Assembly (NCBI GenBank): GCA_002285055.1
Contig: NQYJ01000003.1
Coordinates: forward strand, 154,860 to 218,859
Source: Candidatus Izimoplasma sp. ZiA1
GTDB taxonomy: Bacteria; Bacillota_I; Bacilli_A; Izemoplasmatales; Izemoplasmataceae
DNA length: 64,000 nucleotides
Direction of reading: 5' to 3'
Every line of letters starts with the position of its first letter. Positions within the stretch are counted from its first letter, which is position 1. A program made the position numbers and the translations under genes. Of the stretch, positions 40,733 to 50,106 are shown piece by piece. The notes under the pieces are model-generated. The model saw only the letters and a program-made list of their open reading frames with translations. It was not told the DNA's origin and ran no database searches.

Positions 40733-42679
40733 ATGGAAAAATCAATTAACGCTATTCGTTTTTTAGGGATGGATGCAATTAACAAAGCTAACAGTGGACA
40801 CCCTGGTATTGTTTTAGGTGCTGCTCCAGTGATTTACAGCTTATATACAAAACATATGAAACATACACCTAATGAGTCTAAATGGTTTAACAGAGACCGT
40901 TTTATATTAGCTGCTGGTCACGGTACTGGAATGCTATATCCAACATTACATCTTTCTGGTTTTGAGTTAACAATTGAGGATTTAAAACAGTTTAGACAGT
41001 TAAACTCATTAACTCCAGGTCATCCTGAATATCGTCATACTGATGGTATTGATGCTACTAGTGGACCTTTAGGACAAGGAATTCCTATGGCAATTGGTAT
41101 GGCTATCGCAGAAAAATATTTAGCTAGTTATTTTAATAAAGATAAATTTAAAGTTATTGATCATTTTACATACGTTATTTGTGGTGATGGTGATTTACAA
41201 GAAGGTATCACACAAGAAGGTATGAGTTTAGCAGGTCATCTTGGATTAGAAAAATTAATAGTTATATATGATTCAAATGATATTCAATTAGATGGACCTT
41301 TATCTATGGCAAATACAGAAAATGTTAAACAAAAATATGAAGCAATGAACTGGAACTATATAAGAGTAGAAGATGCAAACAATGTAGATGAGTTAAATAG
41401 TGCAATTGACTTAGCTAAAACAACTAATAAACCTTCAATTATTGAAGTTAAATCTATAATTGGTTATGGATCATCAAAAGCTGGAGACAGTGCTACTCAT
41501 GGAGCTCCACTAGGTAAAGAAGAAACACGAAGAATGAGAAAAGAGTTAAACTTTGATTATCCAGAGTTTACAGTTCCAGAAGATGTATATCATGACTTCT
41601 ATGAAAAAGTAGTAGTTAGAGGTGACAAGGAACTATTTGAATGGGAATCATTACATGAAGCATATAAGGAAAAATACCCGGAATTAGCTAGAAAACTTAG
41701 AAAAATCATGGAATCTAACTATAATTATAATTATGACGAGATATTACCAAAATATGAAGTAGGAACATCTGAAGCTTCTAGAGTAACAGGTGGAAATGTG
41801 ATTTCTAAACTATCAGAAGAAATAATTGAGTTGATTGGTGGATCTGCGGATTTAACAAAATCAACAAAAGCTAAAGGGATTAATGGCGATTTCAGTATGG
41901 AAAACCCTTCTGGAAGAAACATTAACTTTGGAGTTAGAGAACATGCAATGGCAGCAATTGTTAATGGTTTAACATTACATAATTTAAAAGCTTTCAGCGG
42001 TGGATTCTTTGTCTTTTCTGATTATATGAAACCAGCAGTCAGAATGGCTGCTTTGATGCAAATCCCTTCAATATATGTGTTCACTCATGATTCAGTTGCA
42101 GTTGGAGAAGACGGTCCAACTCATGAACCGGTTGAGCAATTATCTATGTTTAGAACAACACCTAATTTAAATGTTTATCGCCCAGGAGATGCTAATGAAA
42201 CTGCTTATAGTTTCAGAAGTGCATTAGAAAGTGAAACAACACCATCTGTAATTGTGTTATCAAGACAAAATATGGATGTTAAAGTTGAAACAACTTATGA
42301 TGAGTTTAAAAAAGGAGCTTATGTAATAAGTGACATCGAGGACTTTGAAGGTATCATTATTGCAAGTGGTAGTGAAGTTGGTCTTGCTATTGATACTCAA
42401 AAAGAATTACTAAATGATGGAATAAAAGTTAGAGTTGTTTCTGTACCATCATTTGATGTGTTTAATAAGCAATCAGATAAATACAAAGAAAGTATTTTAC
42501 CATCATCAGTTACTAAACGATTAGCTATTGAAATGGGTGCTCCTGATTTATGGTATCGTTATAGTAATAATGTTTATGGAATAAAAACATTTGGAGTTAG
42601 CGCTCCAGGTGGTCAAGCCATTGAACACTTTGGATTTACGGTAGAAAACATGGTTAAGGAATTTAAAAAAATTAAGTAA
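40733..42679 (+). CDS. tkt: Transketolase
   Basis: The 648-residue enzyme moves two-carbon units in the pentose phosphate pathway with TPP. It has the N-terminal ANSGHPGIVLGAAP, the TPP motif CGDGDLQEGITQEG, the catalytic Glu region VREHAMAAIVNG and the substrate site THDSVAVGEDGPTHEP. The middle junction (around residues 290-350) is slightly shorter than in E. coli. It is monocistronic between its own promoter and terminator. Confidence 0.95.
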   Translation: MEKSINAIRFLGMDAINKANSGHPGIVLGAAPVIYSLYTKHMKHTPNESKWFNRDRFILAAGHGTGMLYPTLHLSGFELTIEDLKQFRQLNSLTPGHPEYRHTDGIDATSGPLGQGIPMAIGMAIAEKYLASYFNKDKFKVIDHFTYVICGDGDLQEGITQEGMSLAGHLGLEKLIVIYDSNDIQLDGPLSMANTENVKQKYEAMNWNYIRVEDANNVDELNSAIDLAKTTNKPSIIEVKSIIGYGSSKAGDSATHGAPLGKEETRRMRKELNFDYPEFTVPEDVYHDFYEKVVVRGDKELFEWESLHEAYKEKYPELARKLRKIMESNYNYNYDEILPKYEVGTSEASRVTGGNVISKLSEEIIELIGGSADLTKSTKAKGINGDFSMENPSGRNINFGVREHAMAAIVNGLTLHNLKAFSGGFFVFSDYMKPAVRMAALMQIPSIYVFTHDSVAVGEDGPTHEPVEQLSMFRTTPNLNVYRPGDANETAYSFRSALESETTPSVIVLSRQNMDVKVETTYDEFKKGAYVISDIEDFEGIIIASGSEVGLAIDTQKELLNDGIKVRVVSVPSFDVFNKQSDKYKESILPSSVTKRLAIEMGAPDLWYRYSNNVYGIKTFGVSAPGGQAIEHFGFTVENMVKEFKKIK

Positions 42680-42684
42680 ATGAT

Positions 42685-42719
42685 AAAATGAGATAGTTTA
42701 TATCTCATTTTTTTTTGAT
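42685..42719 (+). terminator. Terminator after tkt
   Basis: Stem AAAATGAGATA, GTTTA loop, TATCTCATTTT plus Ts. Confidence 0.85.
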
Positions 42720-42746
42720 GTGATATAATAAATTTAGGTGATTACT

Positions 42747-43313
42747 ATGAAAAGAAAAGTCTATGTTAAAACAAAAGAGTATCATAATGAAATAAAATCT
42801 ATATTTACTAACCTTGAGAATCCTCTTAGCTTACTTAGCGAAGACACTGATTTTTTAATCTTTTTAGATAATAATTTTATAACATATGAGCCTACAGAAT
42901 TTCAGAGTATATATGAGATGGTACTTTACGATTTCGGGTTTGAAATCTTAATTTTTTTAGAGCCTTACTTAGAAGATGATTTTATTAAGGAAAACACAAT
43001 TAAAAATATGCTTTTAAAATGTAAAAACAAAGTCTTATATTTTGATGATTTTATAGTTGAGGTTATATTAGCTAATGATTTAATACTTAAGAATAAAATA
43101 GTTTATTTTATTGAATCAAGAGTTGATAAAGAGCTTATAGAATCAATCCTAGGTTTTATTGATAGTAATTTAAATAGTTCTAAAGCTGCTAGTACATTAT
43201 TTATGCACAGGAATACATTGAATTATCGATTAGATAGATTTAAGGAAAAGACACAAATTGATGTAAGAACATTTAAAGGAGCTAATGCGATATATATGCT
43301 TTATAAATATTAA
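42747..43313 (+). CDS. PucR-type helix-turn-helix regulator (HTH_30)
   Basis: The 188-residue protein has an N-terminal domain I do not recognise and a C-terminal HTH of the PucR/CdaR type: SNLNSSKAASTLFMHRNTLN followed by YRLDRFKEKTQIDVRTF. ATG 42747 follows an AGGTG site. An extended -10 (TGATATAAT) lies just upstream. The downstream gene is an orphan sugar ABC ATPase separated by a terminator, so co-regulation is only a guess. Confidence 0.75.
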   Translation: MKRKVYVKTKEYHNEIKSIFTNLENPLSLLSEDTDFLIFLDNNFITYEPTEFQSIYEMVLYDFGFEILIFLEPYLEDDFIKENTIKNMLLKCKNKVLYFDDFIVEVILANDLILKNKIVYFIESRVDKELIESILGFIDSNLNSSKAASTLFMHRNTLNYRLDRFKEKTQIDVRTFKGANAIYMLYKY

Positions 43314-43359
43314 CGATAGTTTGTGCATAATGCACATATAAAAATACTATCGTTTTTTG
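43312..43359 (+). terminator. Two-stem terminator
   Basis: An outer stem (AACGATAGT with ACTATCGTT) encloses an inner hairpin (TGTGCA, TAA, TGCACA); a T-run follows. Confidence 0.75.
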
Positions 43360-43400
43360 TATAATATATTTAGAATATTAAAAAATATCGGAGGGTTATT

Positions 43401-44501
43401 ATGGCTGAATTAAAATTTAGAGGTTTAGACAAGGTTTACGATAACGGTGTACAAGCTGTTTTTGATTTTAATCTTGATGTTAAAGATAAAGAATTTATAG
43501 TTTTTGTTGGTCCCAGTGGATGTGGTAAATCAACTACTCTTAGAATGGTAGCAGGACTTGAAGAAATTACTGCAGGGGAACTTTTTATTGATGATATGTT
43601 TGTTAATGATGTCGCTCCAAAAGATAGAGATATTGCGATGGTATTTCAATCATATGCATTATATCCTCATATGAGTGTTTATGATAATATGGCATTCGGA
43701 TTAAAGTTAAGAAAAATGCCAAAAGATGAAATTGAAGCAAGAGTAGCAAATGCTGCTGATATCCTTGGACTTACTGAGTATTTAGATCGTAAACCTAAGG
43801 CATTATCAGGTGGACAAAGACAACGTGTTGCGCTTGGTCGAGCAATTGTTAGGGATGCAAAAGTATTCTTAATGGATGAACCATTATCAAACCTAGATGC
43901 AAAATTAAGAGTACAAATGCGTGCAGAACTTATTAAGTTACATGAAAGACTTGAAACAACTACTATTTATGTTACACATGATCAAATCGAAGCTATGACA
44001 ATGGCTTCAAGAATTGTAGTAATGAAAGATGGATATATTCAACAAGTAGGTGCACCTAAAGACATCTATGACAACCCAAACAATGTATTTGTTGGAGGGT
44101 TTATTGGTACACCACCAATGAATTTTATTTCTGGAAAAGTTACTAAAGAAGGGTTTTTTGAAGGACCTGGAATAAAAGTAAAAGTACCAAAAGGCAAGTT
44201 AGAATTATTAAAAAAACAAGAGTACCTAAGTAAAGATATAATTATGGGTATTAGACCTGAAGATATTCATGATGATCAAGTAGTTATTGACACTTATAAA
44301 GATAGCTTAGTAGAGTTGAAGGTAGATGTTGCAGAATTGCTTGGAGCTGAAACTAATATTTATGCTTTAGTTGGAGAATCGGAAGTTGTTGCAAAAGTTG
44401 ATGCTAGAACTGATATTGGGATTGGATCATCAATCGAGCTTGCATTTGATATGAACAAAGTACATTTCTTTGATAATGAAACTGAGAATAGAATAAAATA
44501 A
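43401..44501 (+). CDS. msmX: Sugar ABC transporter ATPase (MsmX/UgpC/MalK family)
   Basis: The 366-residue ATPase has Walker A GPSGCGKST, signature LSGGQRQRVALGRA, Walker B VFLMDEPLSNLD, then a regulatory TOBE-type domain with MGIRPEDIHDD. It is an orphan: no permease or binding protein is adjacent. In Firmicutes such ATPases (MsmX) energise several sugar importers encoded elsewhere. That fits a genome with cytoplasmic pullulanase and imported maltodextrins. Strong GGAGGG site. Confidence 0.93.
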   Translation: MAELKFRGLDKVYDNGVQAVFDFNLDVKDKEFIVFVGPSGCGKSTTLRMVAGLEEITAGELFIDDMFVNDVAPKDRDIAMVFQSYALYPHMSVYDNMAFGLKLRKMPKDEIEARVANAADILGLTEYLDRKPKALSGGQRQRVALGRAIVRDAKVFLMDEPLSNLDAKLRVQMRAELIKLHERLETTTIYVTHDQIEAMTMASRIVVMKDGYIQQVGAPKDIYDNPNNVFVGGFIGTPPMNFISGKVTKEGFFEGPGIKVKVPKGKLELLKKQEYLSKDIIMGIRPEDIHDDQVVIDTYKDSLVELKVDVAELLGAETNIYALVGESEVVAKVDARTDIGIGSSIELAFDMNKVHFFDNETENRIK

Positions 44502-44507
44502 CATCAC

Positions 44508-44530
44508 AAAGAGGCTTTGAGCCTCTTTTC
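44508..44530 (+). terminator. Terminator after the ABC ATPase
   Basis: Stem AAAGAGGC, TTTGA loop, GCCTCTTT. Confidence 0.8.
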
Positions 44531-44546
44531 AATTGGCTGTTTTTGC

Positions 44547-44575
44547 TTGAGTATACTAACTATATTTGATATAAT
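44547..44575 (+). promoter_or_regulatory. Promoter of the pilin-like gene
   Basis: TTGAGT (44547-44552) is 17 bases from TATAAT (44570-44575), a near-consensus promoter. Confidence 0.78.
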
Positions 44576-44595
44576 TATAAAAGGAGGTGTTTTTT

Positions 44596-45510
44596 GTGAA
44601 TAACAAAGGTGTAACACTAATTGAAATTCTTGTAACTGTTGTAGTTATGGGAATAATTGCAACTATCAGTGTGCCTGCTGTTGCAGATGTTATAGATAAT
44701 GCAAAAAAAGATGCAATAATCAACGAAGCAATGATTGTTGAATCCGCAGCTAAACTCTATTGTTCACAAACTACAACCGATGATTGTGGTGTTGCTGATA
44801 CTTTAGATGACACGCAGTTGAGTACTTATATTAATGGCATTGATGATACATATGTATATACCGCTACAAAAACTGAAGATGGATATTGGAGTGTAGTTTA
44901 TAACAAAAAAAATTCTTTATCATTCCCTATTGATACTGATGGAACTATAAAAGAGTTAATTGTTCCTAGTATCTCAGAAAGAGATCAAGTAAATGTTTCT
45001 TTAGAGGATCATGGCACAGATACAGATCCGCCACCACCAGTTAATGAACCTTATGTTGAATTAATTGGAGAGGCCACTGTTTATGTAGAAATTGCCACTA
45101 GCTACGATGATCCAGGAGCAAATGGTTATGCATCTGATGGTTCTAGTATTTCAAGTATTTGGACGGGTGGTTCAGTTAATTTTTGGCAATTAGGCACTTA
45201 TTCAAGAACTTATGAGTGTTGGAGCAATGTTGATGGTAAATACTGTCAAAGTGCAACAAGAACTATTATAGTTCAAGACACAACAGAGCCTATAATTTAT
45301 ATAAATGGTCAAACTACTGAATATGTTAGAAGAAGAACATGGTGGTCTGATCAAGGGGCTTGGGTAAGTGATAACTCATATGAAAGCTTAACAGCAACTG
45401 CTTCAGGATCTGTTAATACTGATAGAAGAGGAACTTACTATATAACATACACGACTAGTGACTCAAGTGGAAACACAGCAACTGCAACAAGAACAGTTAT
45501 AGTGTACTAA
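44596..45510 (+). CDS. Type IV-pilin-like protein with two C-terminal Ig-like (DUF5011-type) domains
   Basis: The 304-residue protein begins at GTG 44596, six bases after AAGGAGGTG. The prepilin cleavage and methylation motif is NNKG, then VTLIEILV, with a hydrophobic helix to about residue 30. Residues 35-125 look like a pilin head with two Cys. A Pro-rich linker (TDPPPPVNEP) follows. Then come two repeats that begin YVELIGEATVYVE and IIYINGQTTEYVR and end in TRTIIVQD and TRTVIVY, the pattern of DUF5011 Ig-like domains. Pilins with adhesive domains serve attachment. No prepilin peptidase or assembly ATPase is in the window. Alternatively it is a competence pseudopilin. Confidence 0.8.
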   Translation: MNNKGVTLIEILVTVVVMGIIATISVPAVADVIDNAKKDAIINEAMIVESAAKLYCSQTTTDDCGVADTLDDTQLSTYINGIDDTYVYTATKTEDGYWSVVYNKKNSLSFPIDTDGTIKELIVPSISERDQVNVSLEDHGTDTDPPPPVNEPYVELIGEATVYVEIATSYDDPGANGYASDGSSISSIWTGGSVNFWQLGTYSRTYECWSNVDGKYCQSATRTIIVQDTTEPIIYINGQTTEYVRRRTWWSDQGAWVSDNSYESLTATASGSVNTDRRGTYYITYTTSDSSGNTATATRTVIVY

Positions 45511-45537
45511 AAAAGCGCATTTGCGCTTTTTTTTTAT
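45509..45537 (+). terminator. Terminator after the pilin-like gene
   Basis: Stem AAAAAAGCGC, ATTT loop, GCGCTTTTTT. Confidence 0.82.
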
Positions 45538-45600
45538 AATTATCATATAGATAAAACATAAAAACAAGCTATCATAAGTATTATTAATTTGGGTGATAAT

Positions 45601-46041
45601 ATGAAATACTTACTAAGATCAGAAACAGGAATCAAGGTTATTGATGAATCTGTAAAAGAAATTAAGTGTGGGATGAAGTGGTATATTAATCAAATGTTAA
45701 AACCGGAACTTACAGATTATGAAGCAAGAGTAAAAACTACTAAAGCAGTTTTATCTTTAAAATCACTAGTACCAATATATATAAAGAATGATATTCTTCT
45801 ATTTCCAACAACATCTCTAAGAAATCAAGATATGATATATGTTAATTATCATAAAGTTATATCATTCAGTAAAGAAAATGAAAAAACAATTATCATTTTT
45901 GATGATTTGTCTGAGTTGAGGGTAAAAGTGAGATTTTCAAGAATAAAAACCACATATAATAAAGCAATTGAACTAGATGAATATATGAAAAAGAAAACGG
46001 TTAATAAAAAAGAAAGTGTTTACATTATGACATATGGATAG
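45601..46041 (+). CDS. ComK-like protein
   Basis: The 146-residue protein resembles the competence transcription factor ComK in its middle: YEARVKTTKAVLSLKSLVPI matches the YEGR...TK.L....HK.PI region, and LLFPTTSLRNQDMIYVNYH matches FPT.S....C.W...H. It is shorter than B. subtilis ComK (192 residues). ATG 45601 follows GGGTGATAAT. It lies directly after a pilin-like gene, which in competent bacteria would be a ComK target class. The assignment is from memory of the family and needs profile confirmation. Confidence 0.6.
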   Translation: MKYLLRSETGIKVIDESVKEIKCGMKWYINQMLKPELTDYEARVKTTKAVLSLKSLVPIYIKNDILLFPTTSLRNQDMIYVNYHKVISFSKENEKTIIIFDDLSELRVKVRFSRIKTTYNKAIELDEYMKKKTVNKKESVYIMTYG

Positions 46042-46099
46042 AATTAATTTTTTATACATAGTATAATATAGATGAATTTAAATTTGGAGGTTATTAAAA

Positions 46100-47293
46100 A
46101 TGGCAAAAAAAACAATTAGAGATTTGGACGTTTTAGGAAAAACAGTTTTAATAAGAGTCGACTTTAACGTACCAATGAAAGATGGGGTAATTACTGATGA
46201 TAATAGAATCGTTCAGGCGTTACCAACTATTAAACTAGCATTAGAAAAAGGCGCAAAATTAGTGCTGTTTTCGCATTTAGGTAGAGTAAAAACAGAAGAA
46301 GACAAATCTTCAAAGTCATTAGCTGTTGTAGCGAAAAGCTTAAGTGAAAAATTAGGACAAGAAGTTAAATTTGTACCTTATACAAGAGGAATAGAGTTAG
46401 AAGAAGCAGTTAAAGCATTAAAAGAAAAAGAAGTATTAATGTTTGAAAACACACGTTTTGAAGACGTTGATGGTAAAAAAGAAAGCAAAAACGATTCAGA
46501 ACTTGGAAAATATTGGGCTTCACTTGGTGACGTTTTTGTAAATGACGCATTCGGTACAGCACATAGAGCTCATGCTTCAAATGCTGGTATTGCTGCAAAT
46601 GTTGATGAAGTAGCAGCAGGATTGTTACTAGAAAAAGAAATTAAATTTATTGGCGGTGCAGTTGATAATCCTGAAAGACCTTTTGTTGCAATTCTTGGTG
46701 GTGCAAAAGTTGGAGATAAAATAGGTGTTATCAAAAATTTATTAAAAAAAGCAGATAAAATTTTAATTGGTGGTGGAATGAGTTATACATTCTATAAAGC
46801 AATGGGATTAGAAATTGGAACATCAATCTGTGAAGATGACAAAGTAGAGTTAGCAACTGAGTTATTAAAAGAAGCTAATGGAAAAATTGAGCTAGCTGTA
46901 GATATTAAAGTAACAAAAGATTTTAGTAATGACGGTGTAATTAAAGTTGTTGATTTTGACAAAATACCTAGTGATGAAATGGGATTAGATATTGGACCAA
47001 AAACACTAGAAAAATATACAGAAATTTTGAAAACTGCTAAAACTGTAGTATGGAATGGACCTGTTGGTGTGTTTGAATTTTCAAACTTTGCACAAGGTAC
47101 TATCGGAGTATGTGAAGCACTTGCAAACTTAGAAAATGTAACTACAATTATTGGTGGTGGAGATAGCGCTGCAGCTGCAATTCAATTAGGATTCGCTGAA
47201 AAATTTACTCACATATCAACAGGTGGTGGAGCATCACTTGAATATTTAGAAGGTAAAGCATTACCTGGTGTTGAAATCGTAGACGAAGTTTAA
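46100..47293 (+). CDS. pgk: Phosphoglycerate kinase
   Basis: The 397-residue enzyme makes ATP from 1,3-bisphosphoglycerate. It has the N-terminal [14 protein letters not shown], the sugar-binding SHLGR, the hinge [22 protein letters not shown] and the C-terminal [13 protein letters not shown]. It begins an apparent operon with a regulator gene, ptsH and tpiA. The gap-cggR genes that usually precede pgk are absent. Confidence 0.96.
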   Translation: MAKKTIRDLDVLGKTVLIRVDFNVPMKDGVITDDNRIVQALPTIKLALEKGAKLVLFSHLGRVKTEEDKSSKSLAVVAKSLSEKLGQEVKFVPYTRGIELEEAVKALKEKEVLMFENTRFEDVDGKKESKNDSELGKYWASLGDVFVNDAFGTAHRAHASNAGIAANVDEVAAGLLLEKEIKFIGGAVDNPERPFVAILGGAKVGDKIGVIKNLLKKADKILIGGGMSYTFYKAMGLEIGTSICEDDKVELATELLKEANGKIELAVDIKVTKDFSNDGVIKVVDFDKIPSDEMGLDIGPKTLEKYTEILKTAKTVVWNGPVGVFEFSNFAQGTIGVCEALANLENVTTIIGGGDSAAAAIQLGFAEKFTHISTGGGASLEYLEGKALPGVEIVDEV

Positions 47294-47294
47294 G

Positions 47295-47846
47295 ATGGCA
47301 CTAGTTGATGATATTGGGATTAAAATAAAAGAAATGAGATTAGAAAACGGTCTAACACAAGAGGAACTTGCTAATCGTTGTGAACTTACTAAAGGTTTTA
47401 TTTCCCAAATAGAAAGAAATATAACTTCTCCATCCATATCAACTTTAATTGATATTTTAGAAGTTCTAGGAACAAACCTAGGCGACTTTTTTGATGAGTC
47501 AGAAGAGGACGCTTATGTTTTTACAAAAGATGAATTTTTTGAAAAACATAATGAGACTCTTAAAAATACAATTAAATGGATTGTACCTAATGCACAAAAA
47601 TATGAGATGGAACCAATAATCTTAGAACTAGAACCTGGTGGAAAAAGTCATGATGATAACCCGCATTCTGGAGAAGAATTTGGATTTGTTTTAAGAGGAA
47701 CTATAACATTAAAAGTTGGTAAAAAAAGACTAACAGTTAATGAAGGAAATTCGTTTTATTATATTGCAAATAAGAATCATGTTATTGAAAATAATTCAAA
47801 GAAAAATGCTGTTGTGCTTTGGGTAAGCACTCCACCAATGTTTTAG
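47295..47846 (+). CDS. XRE-family regulator with C-terminal cupin domain
   Basis: The 183-residue protein has an N-terminal helix-turn-helix (TQEELANRCELTKGFISQIE) and a C-terminal cupin (HSGEEFGFVLRGTITLKVG, then EGNSFYY). This PuuR/SutR-like class binds small ligands such as polyamines or amino-acid derivatives in the cupin. It is placed one base after pgk and 14 bases before ptsH, inside a glycolytic gene group. A sugar-phosphate effector is possible but unproven. Confidence 0.88.
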   Translation: MALVDDIGIKIKEMRLENGLTQEELANRCELTKGFISQIERNITSPSISTLIDILEVLGTNLGDFFDESEEDAYVFTKDEFFEKHNETLKNTIKWIVPNAQKYEMEPIILELEPGGKSHDDNPHSGEEFGFVLRGTITLKVGKKRLTVNEGNSFYYIANKNHVIENNSKKNAVVLWVSTPPMF

Positions 47847-47860
47847 AGAGGAGATTTAAA

Positions 47861-48106
47861 ATGGAAAAAGAATTAGTTGTTACTTCAACAGCTGGATTAC
47901 ATGCACAAATTGCATCGAAAATAGTTCAAGCTGCATCAAAATATAGCGTAGATGTTAATTTATATTATGAAAACAAGGTTGTTGACGCTAAATCAATTTT
48001 AGGATTGATGAGTTTAGCAATTCCTGCTGGAAAAAATATAAAACTAATTGCACGCGGTGATCAAGCCGAAGCAGTTATTAAAGATATAGAAAAACTATTA
48101 GGATAG
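47861..48106 (+). CDS. ptsH: HPr phosphocarrier protein with altered active-site loop
   Basis: The 81-residue protein has the HPr fold. The active-site histidine is His14 (AGLHAQIASK) and the regulatory serine is Ser45 (DAKSILGLMSLAIPAG). The usual HARPA is HAQIA here: the conserved Arg and Pro after the histidine are Gln16 and Ile17. That Arg assists phosphotransfer from enzyme I and contacts CcpA in Firmicutes. The protein may be a regulatory HPr/Crh-like form or part of a diverged PTS. ATG 47861 follows GAGGAG. No enzyme I or HPr kinase is in the window. Confidence 0.85.
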   Translation: MEKELVVTSTAGLHAQIASKIVQAASKYSVDVNLYYENKVVDAKSILGLMSLAIPAGKNIKLIARGDQAEAVIKDIEKLLG

Positions 48107-48115
48107 GTGATTAAA

Positions 48116-48874
48116 ATGAGAAAACCAATTATTGCTGGTAACTGGAAAATGTTTAAGACTCGTGATGAGGCTTTGCAATTTATATACCAAGTTAACCAAA
48201 ATGTTCCAAGTACTGAATTTGTTGATAGTGTAGTTTGTTGTCAAGCACCATTATTAAGAGACTTAGTAAAAAGAAAAGGTGAAAATTTAGCTATTGGTGC
48301 GCAAAATATGCACTATGAAACAAACGGAGCTTTTACTGGTGAAGTTAGTGCTCAACTTCTAGAAAATATCGGTGTTGAATATGCTGTTATTGGACATAGT
48401 GAAAGAAGAGAGTATTTTAATGAAACTGATGAGTCAGTAAATAAAAAAATTCATCAAGCATACAGATTTAACTTACAACCAATCTTATGTGTTGGTGAAA
48501 GTTTAGATATCAGAGAAGCTAATGAAACTAATGCTTTTGTAAAAGCTCAAGTTGAAAAAGCTTTAAAAGATTTAACAGATGAACAAGTATCAACTCTTGT
48601 TATCGCTTATGAACCAATCTGGGCAATCGGTACAGGTAAAACTGCTACTAAAGAACAAGCAAACGATACTATCAAAGAAATTAGAAATGTTGTTAAAGAA
48701 CTATATTCATCAAAAGTTTCAGAGGAATTAAGAATTCAATATGGTGGATCGGTAAAACCTGCAAACATTAAAGAACTTCTTTCAATGAGCGATATTGATG
48801 GTGCTTTAGTTGGTGGAGCAAGTTTAGATGCTGTTTCATTCTTAGAATTAGTAGAAGCTGGATTAAAAAAATAA
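48116..48874 (+). CDS. tpiA: Triosephosphate isomerase
   Basis: The 252-residue enzyme has the N-terminal AGNWKMFKT (Lys catalytic), GHSERREYF (His) and the catalytic Glu in AYEPIWAIGTGK. The phosphate-binding YGGSVKPAN and GALVGGASL complete it. ATG 48116 follows TAGGTG. It ends the pgk group. Confidence 0.96.
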   Translation: MRKPIIAGNWKMFKTRDEALQFIYQVNQNVPSTEFVDSVVCCQAPLLRDLVKRKGENLAIGAQNMHYETNGAFTGEVSAQLLENIGVEYAVIGHSERREYFNETDESVNKKIHQAYRFNLQPILCVGESLDIREANETNAFVKAQVEKALKDLTDEQVSTLVIAYEPIWAIGTGKTATKEQANDTIKEIRNVVKELYSSKVSEELRIQYGGSVKPANIKELLSMSDIDGALVGGASLDAVSFLELVEAGLKK

Positions 48875-48905
48875 AAAGCTGAGATTTTATCTCAGCTTTT
48901 TTTTA
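48873..48905. terminator. Bidirectional terminator after tpiA
   Basis: Stem AAAAAGCTGAGA, TTTTA loop, TCTCAGCTTTTT, between convergent genes. Confidence 0.88.
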
Positions 48906-49385
48906 TAGAGTATCTTGATCTGAAGTTTGTTCAATTGGTTCTTGTTCACCATAAGGTCCTGACCCTGGTTGTCCACCTCTTCTGTGTCCATTACCATGTC
49001 TGCTTCTAAATTCTTCTCTAAAATGTTCTCTTGCTTGAACCATTGGTGGCTCAGTTCCTTGTTCCTCATAAAATGCATGAAGTTCAGTTCTAATAACATC
49101 TAGCGCAGTTCTTAACTCTTCGTCAGTCATTGAAGAAAAATCATATGTAGCATTAATTACGTCTATTTGACTTATAACTGCAACACGCTGTTCCTCAGTT
49201 AATGCACTTAGATACTCTTCGCTTGGATAAGGAAAACCATTTTCTTGAATATTACTTACAAAATTTTGTCTCATTGATCCTCTAAATTCTTTATAAGCAT
49301 CTACACAAGCATCTTGTACGTCTTCATTCAGAGCAACAGTACTTCCACCTCCGACTAACATCGAAGCAACAATTAATAATTTCAT
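48903..49385 (-). CDS. Hypothetical secreted protein
   Basis: The 160-residue protein has a short signal-like N-terminus (LLIVASMLVGGGSTVAL) and an AGGAGGTAAA site. The middle is helical and charged with repeats of the type LTEEQR and MTDEELR. The C-terminal 40 residues are rich in His, Arg, Gly and Gln (RSRHGNGHRRGGQPGSG). One Cys only (near residue 27). I do not recognise the family. The layout recalls small periplasmic metal- or stress-binding helical proteins, but that is weak. Confidence 0.55.
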   Translation of the reverse strand: MKLLIVASMLVGGGSTVALNEDVQDACVDAYKEFRGSMRQNFVSNIQENGFPYPSEEYLSALTEEQRVAVISQIDVINATYDFSSMTDEELRTALDVIRTELHAFYEEQGTEPPMVQAREHFREEFRSRHGNGHRRGGQPGSGPYGEQEPIEQTSDQDTL

Positions 49386-49473
49386 ATCTATTTACCTCCT
49401 TTTAATATAGTTAGTATACTAAAAACTTATCAAGAAGATATGATAGTTTTGTGTTGAAATTATGAAGAAAAAT

Positions 49474-49500
49474 AAAAAAAGCCCTTTTGGGCTTTTTAAT
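49474..49500 (-). terminator. Terminator after rpsD
   Basis: Stem AAAAAGCCC, TTTT loop, GGGCTTTTT read on the minus strand. Confidence 0.82.
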
Positions 49501-49506
49501 TTTTAA

Positions 49507-50106
49507 TTATCTGTTGTAGAATTCAACAATTAAGTTTTCTTTGATTTCAGATAAGATTTCTTGTCTTTCAGGTAATCTTACGAATGTAAAATTAACTTTT
49601 TTCTCATCAAAATCAACATAATCAGGGCGGCTAACTTTTGATTCTAAACTATCTGCGATAACTGAGAATTTACTAGCTTTTGCTGATAATGAAACAACTT
49701 GTCCAGGTAAAACTCTATATGATGGAATGTCTAATCTTCTTCCATCAACAAAGATATGACCATGATTTACTAATTGTCTAGCTGCTCTTCTTGTAGTTGC
49801 AAAACCAGCTCTGAAAACTAAATTATCTAATCTTGATTCTAATAAGAATAAGAAGTTTTCACCTTGTTTACCTTGTAATTTTTTTGCGTCGTTAAAGATT
49901 TTCTTAAATTGTTTTTCATTAACACCATAAGTAAATCTAACTTTTTGTTTCTCTTGTAATTGAAGACCAAATTCTGAAACTTTAGTTCTTCTTTGTCCAT
50001 GTTGCCCTGGTGGGTAAGGACGTTTTGCTAATTCTTTTCCTGATTCACTGATTGAATATTTCAATCTTCTTGAAATTTTCCAGCTTGGTCCAGTATACTT
50101 TGACAT
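49507..50106 (-). CDS. rpsD: Ribosomal protein S4
   Basis: The 199-residue protein has the S4 N-terminus ([12 protein letters not shown]), [10 protein letters not shown], the S4 RNA-binding domain ([14 protein letters not shown] and [15 protein letters not shown]) and the basic C-terminus. It lacks the zinc-binding Cys set, so it is the Cys-minus type. It stands alone with its own promoter and a 170-base leader, as in other Firmicutes where rpsD is autoregulated. Confidence 0.97.
   Translation of the reverse strand: MSKYTGPSWKISRRLKYSISESGKELAKRPYPPGQHGQRRTKVSEFGLQLQEKQKVRFTYGVNEKQFKKIFNDAKKLQGKQGENFLFLLESRLDNLVFRAGFATTRRAARQLVNHGHIFVDGRRLDIPSYRVLPGQVVSLSAKASKFSVIADSLESKVSRPDYVDFDEKKVNFTFVRLPERQEILSEIKENLIVEFYNR

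Noticed and set aside
49386..49506. Small gene between the hypothetical secreted protein and rpsD.
   Set aside because: The gap holds only a ribosome binding site, upstream sequence and the rpsD terminator.
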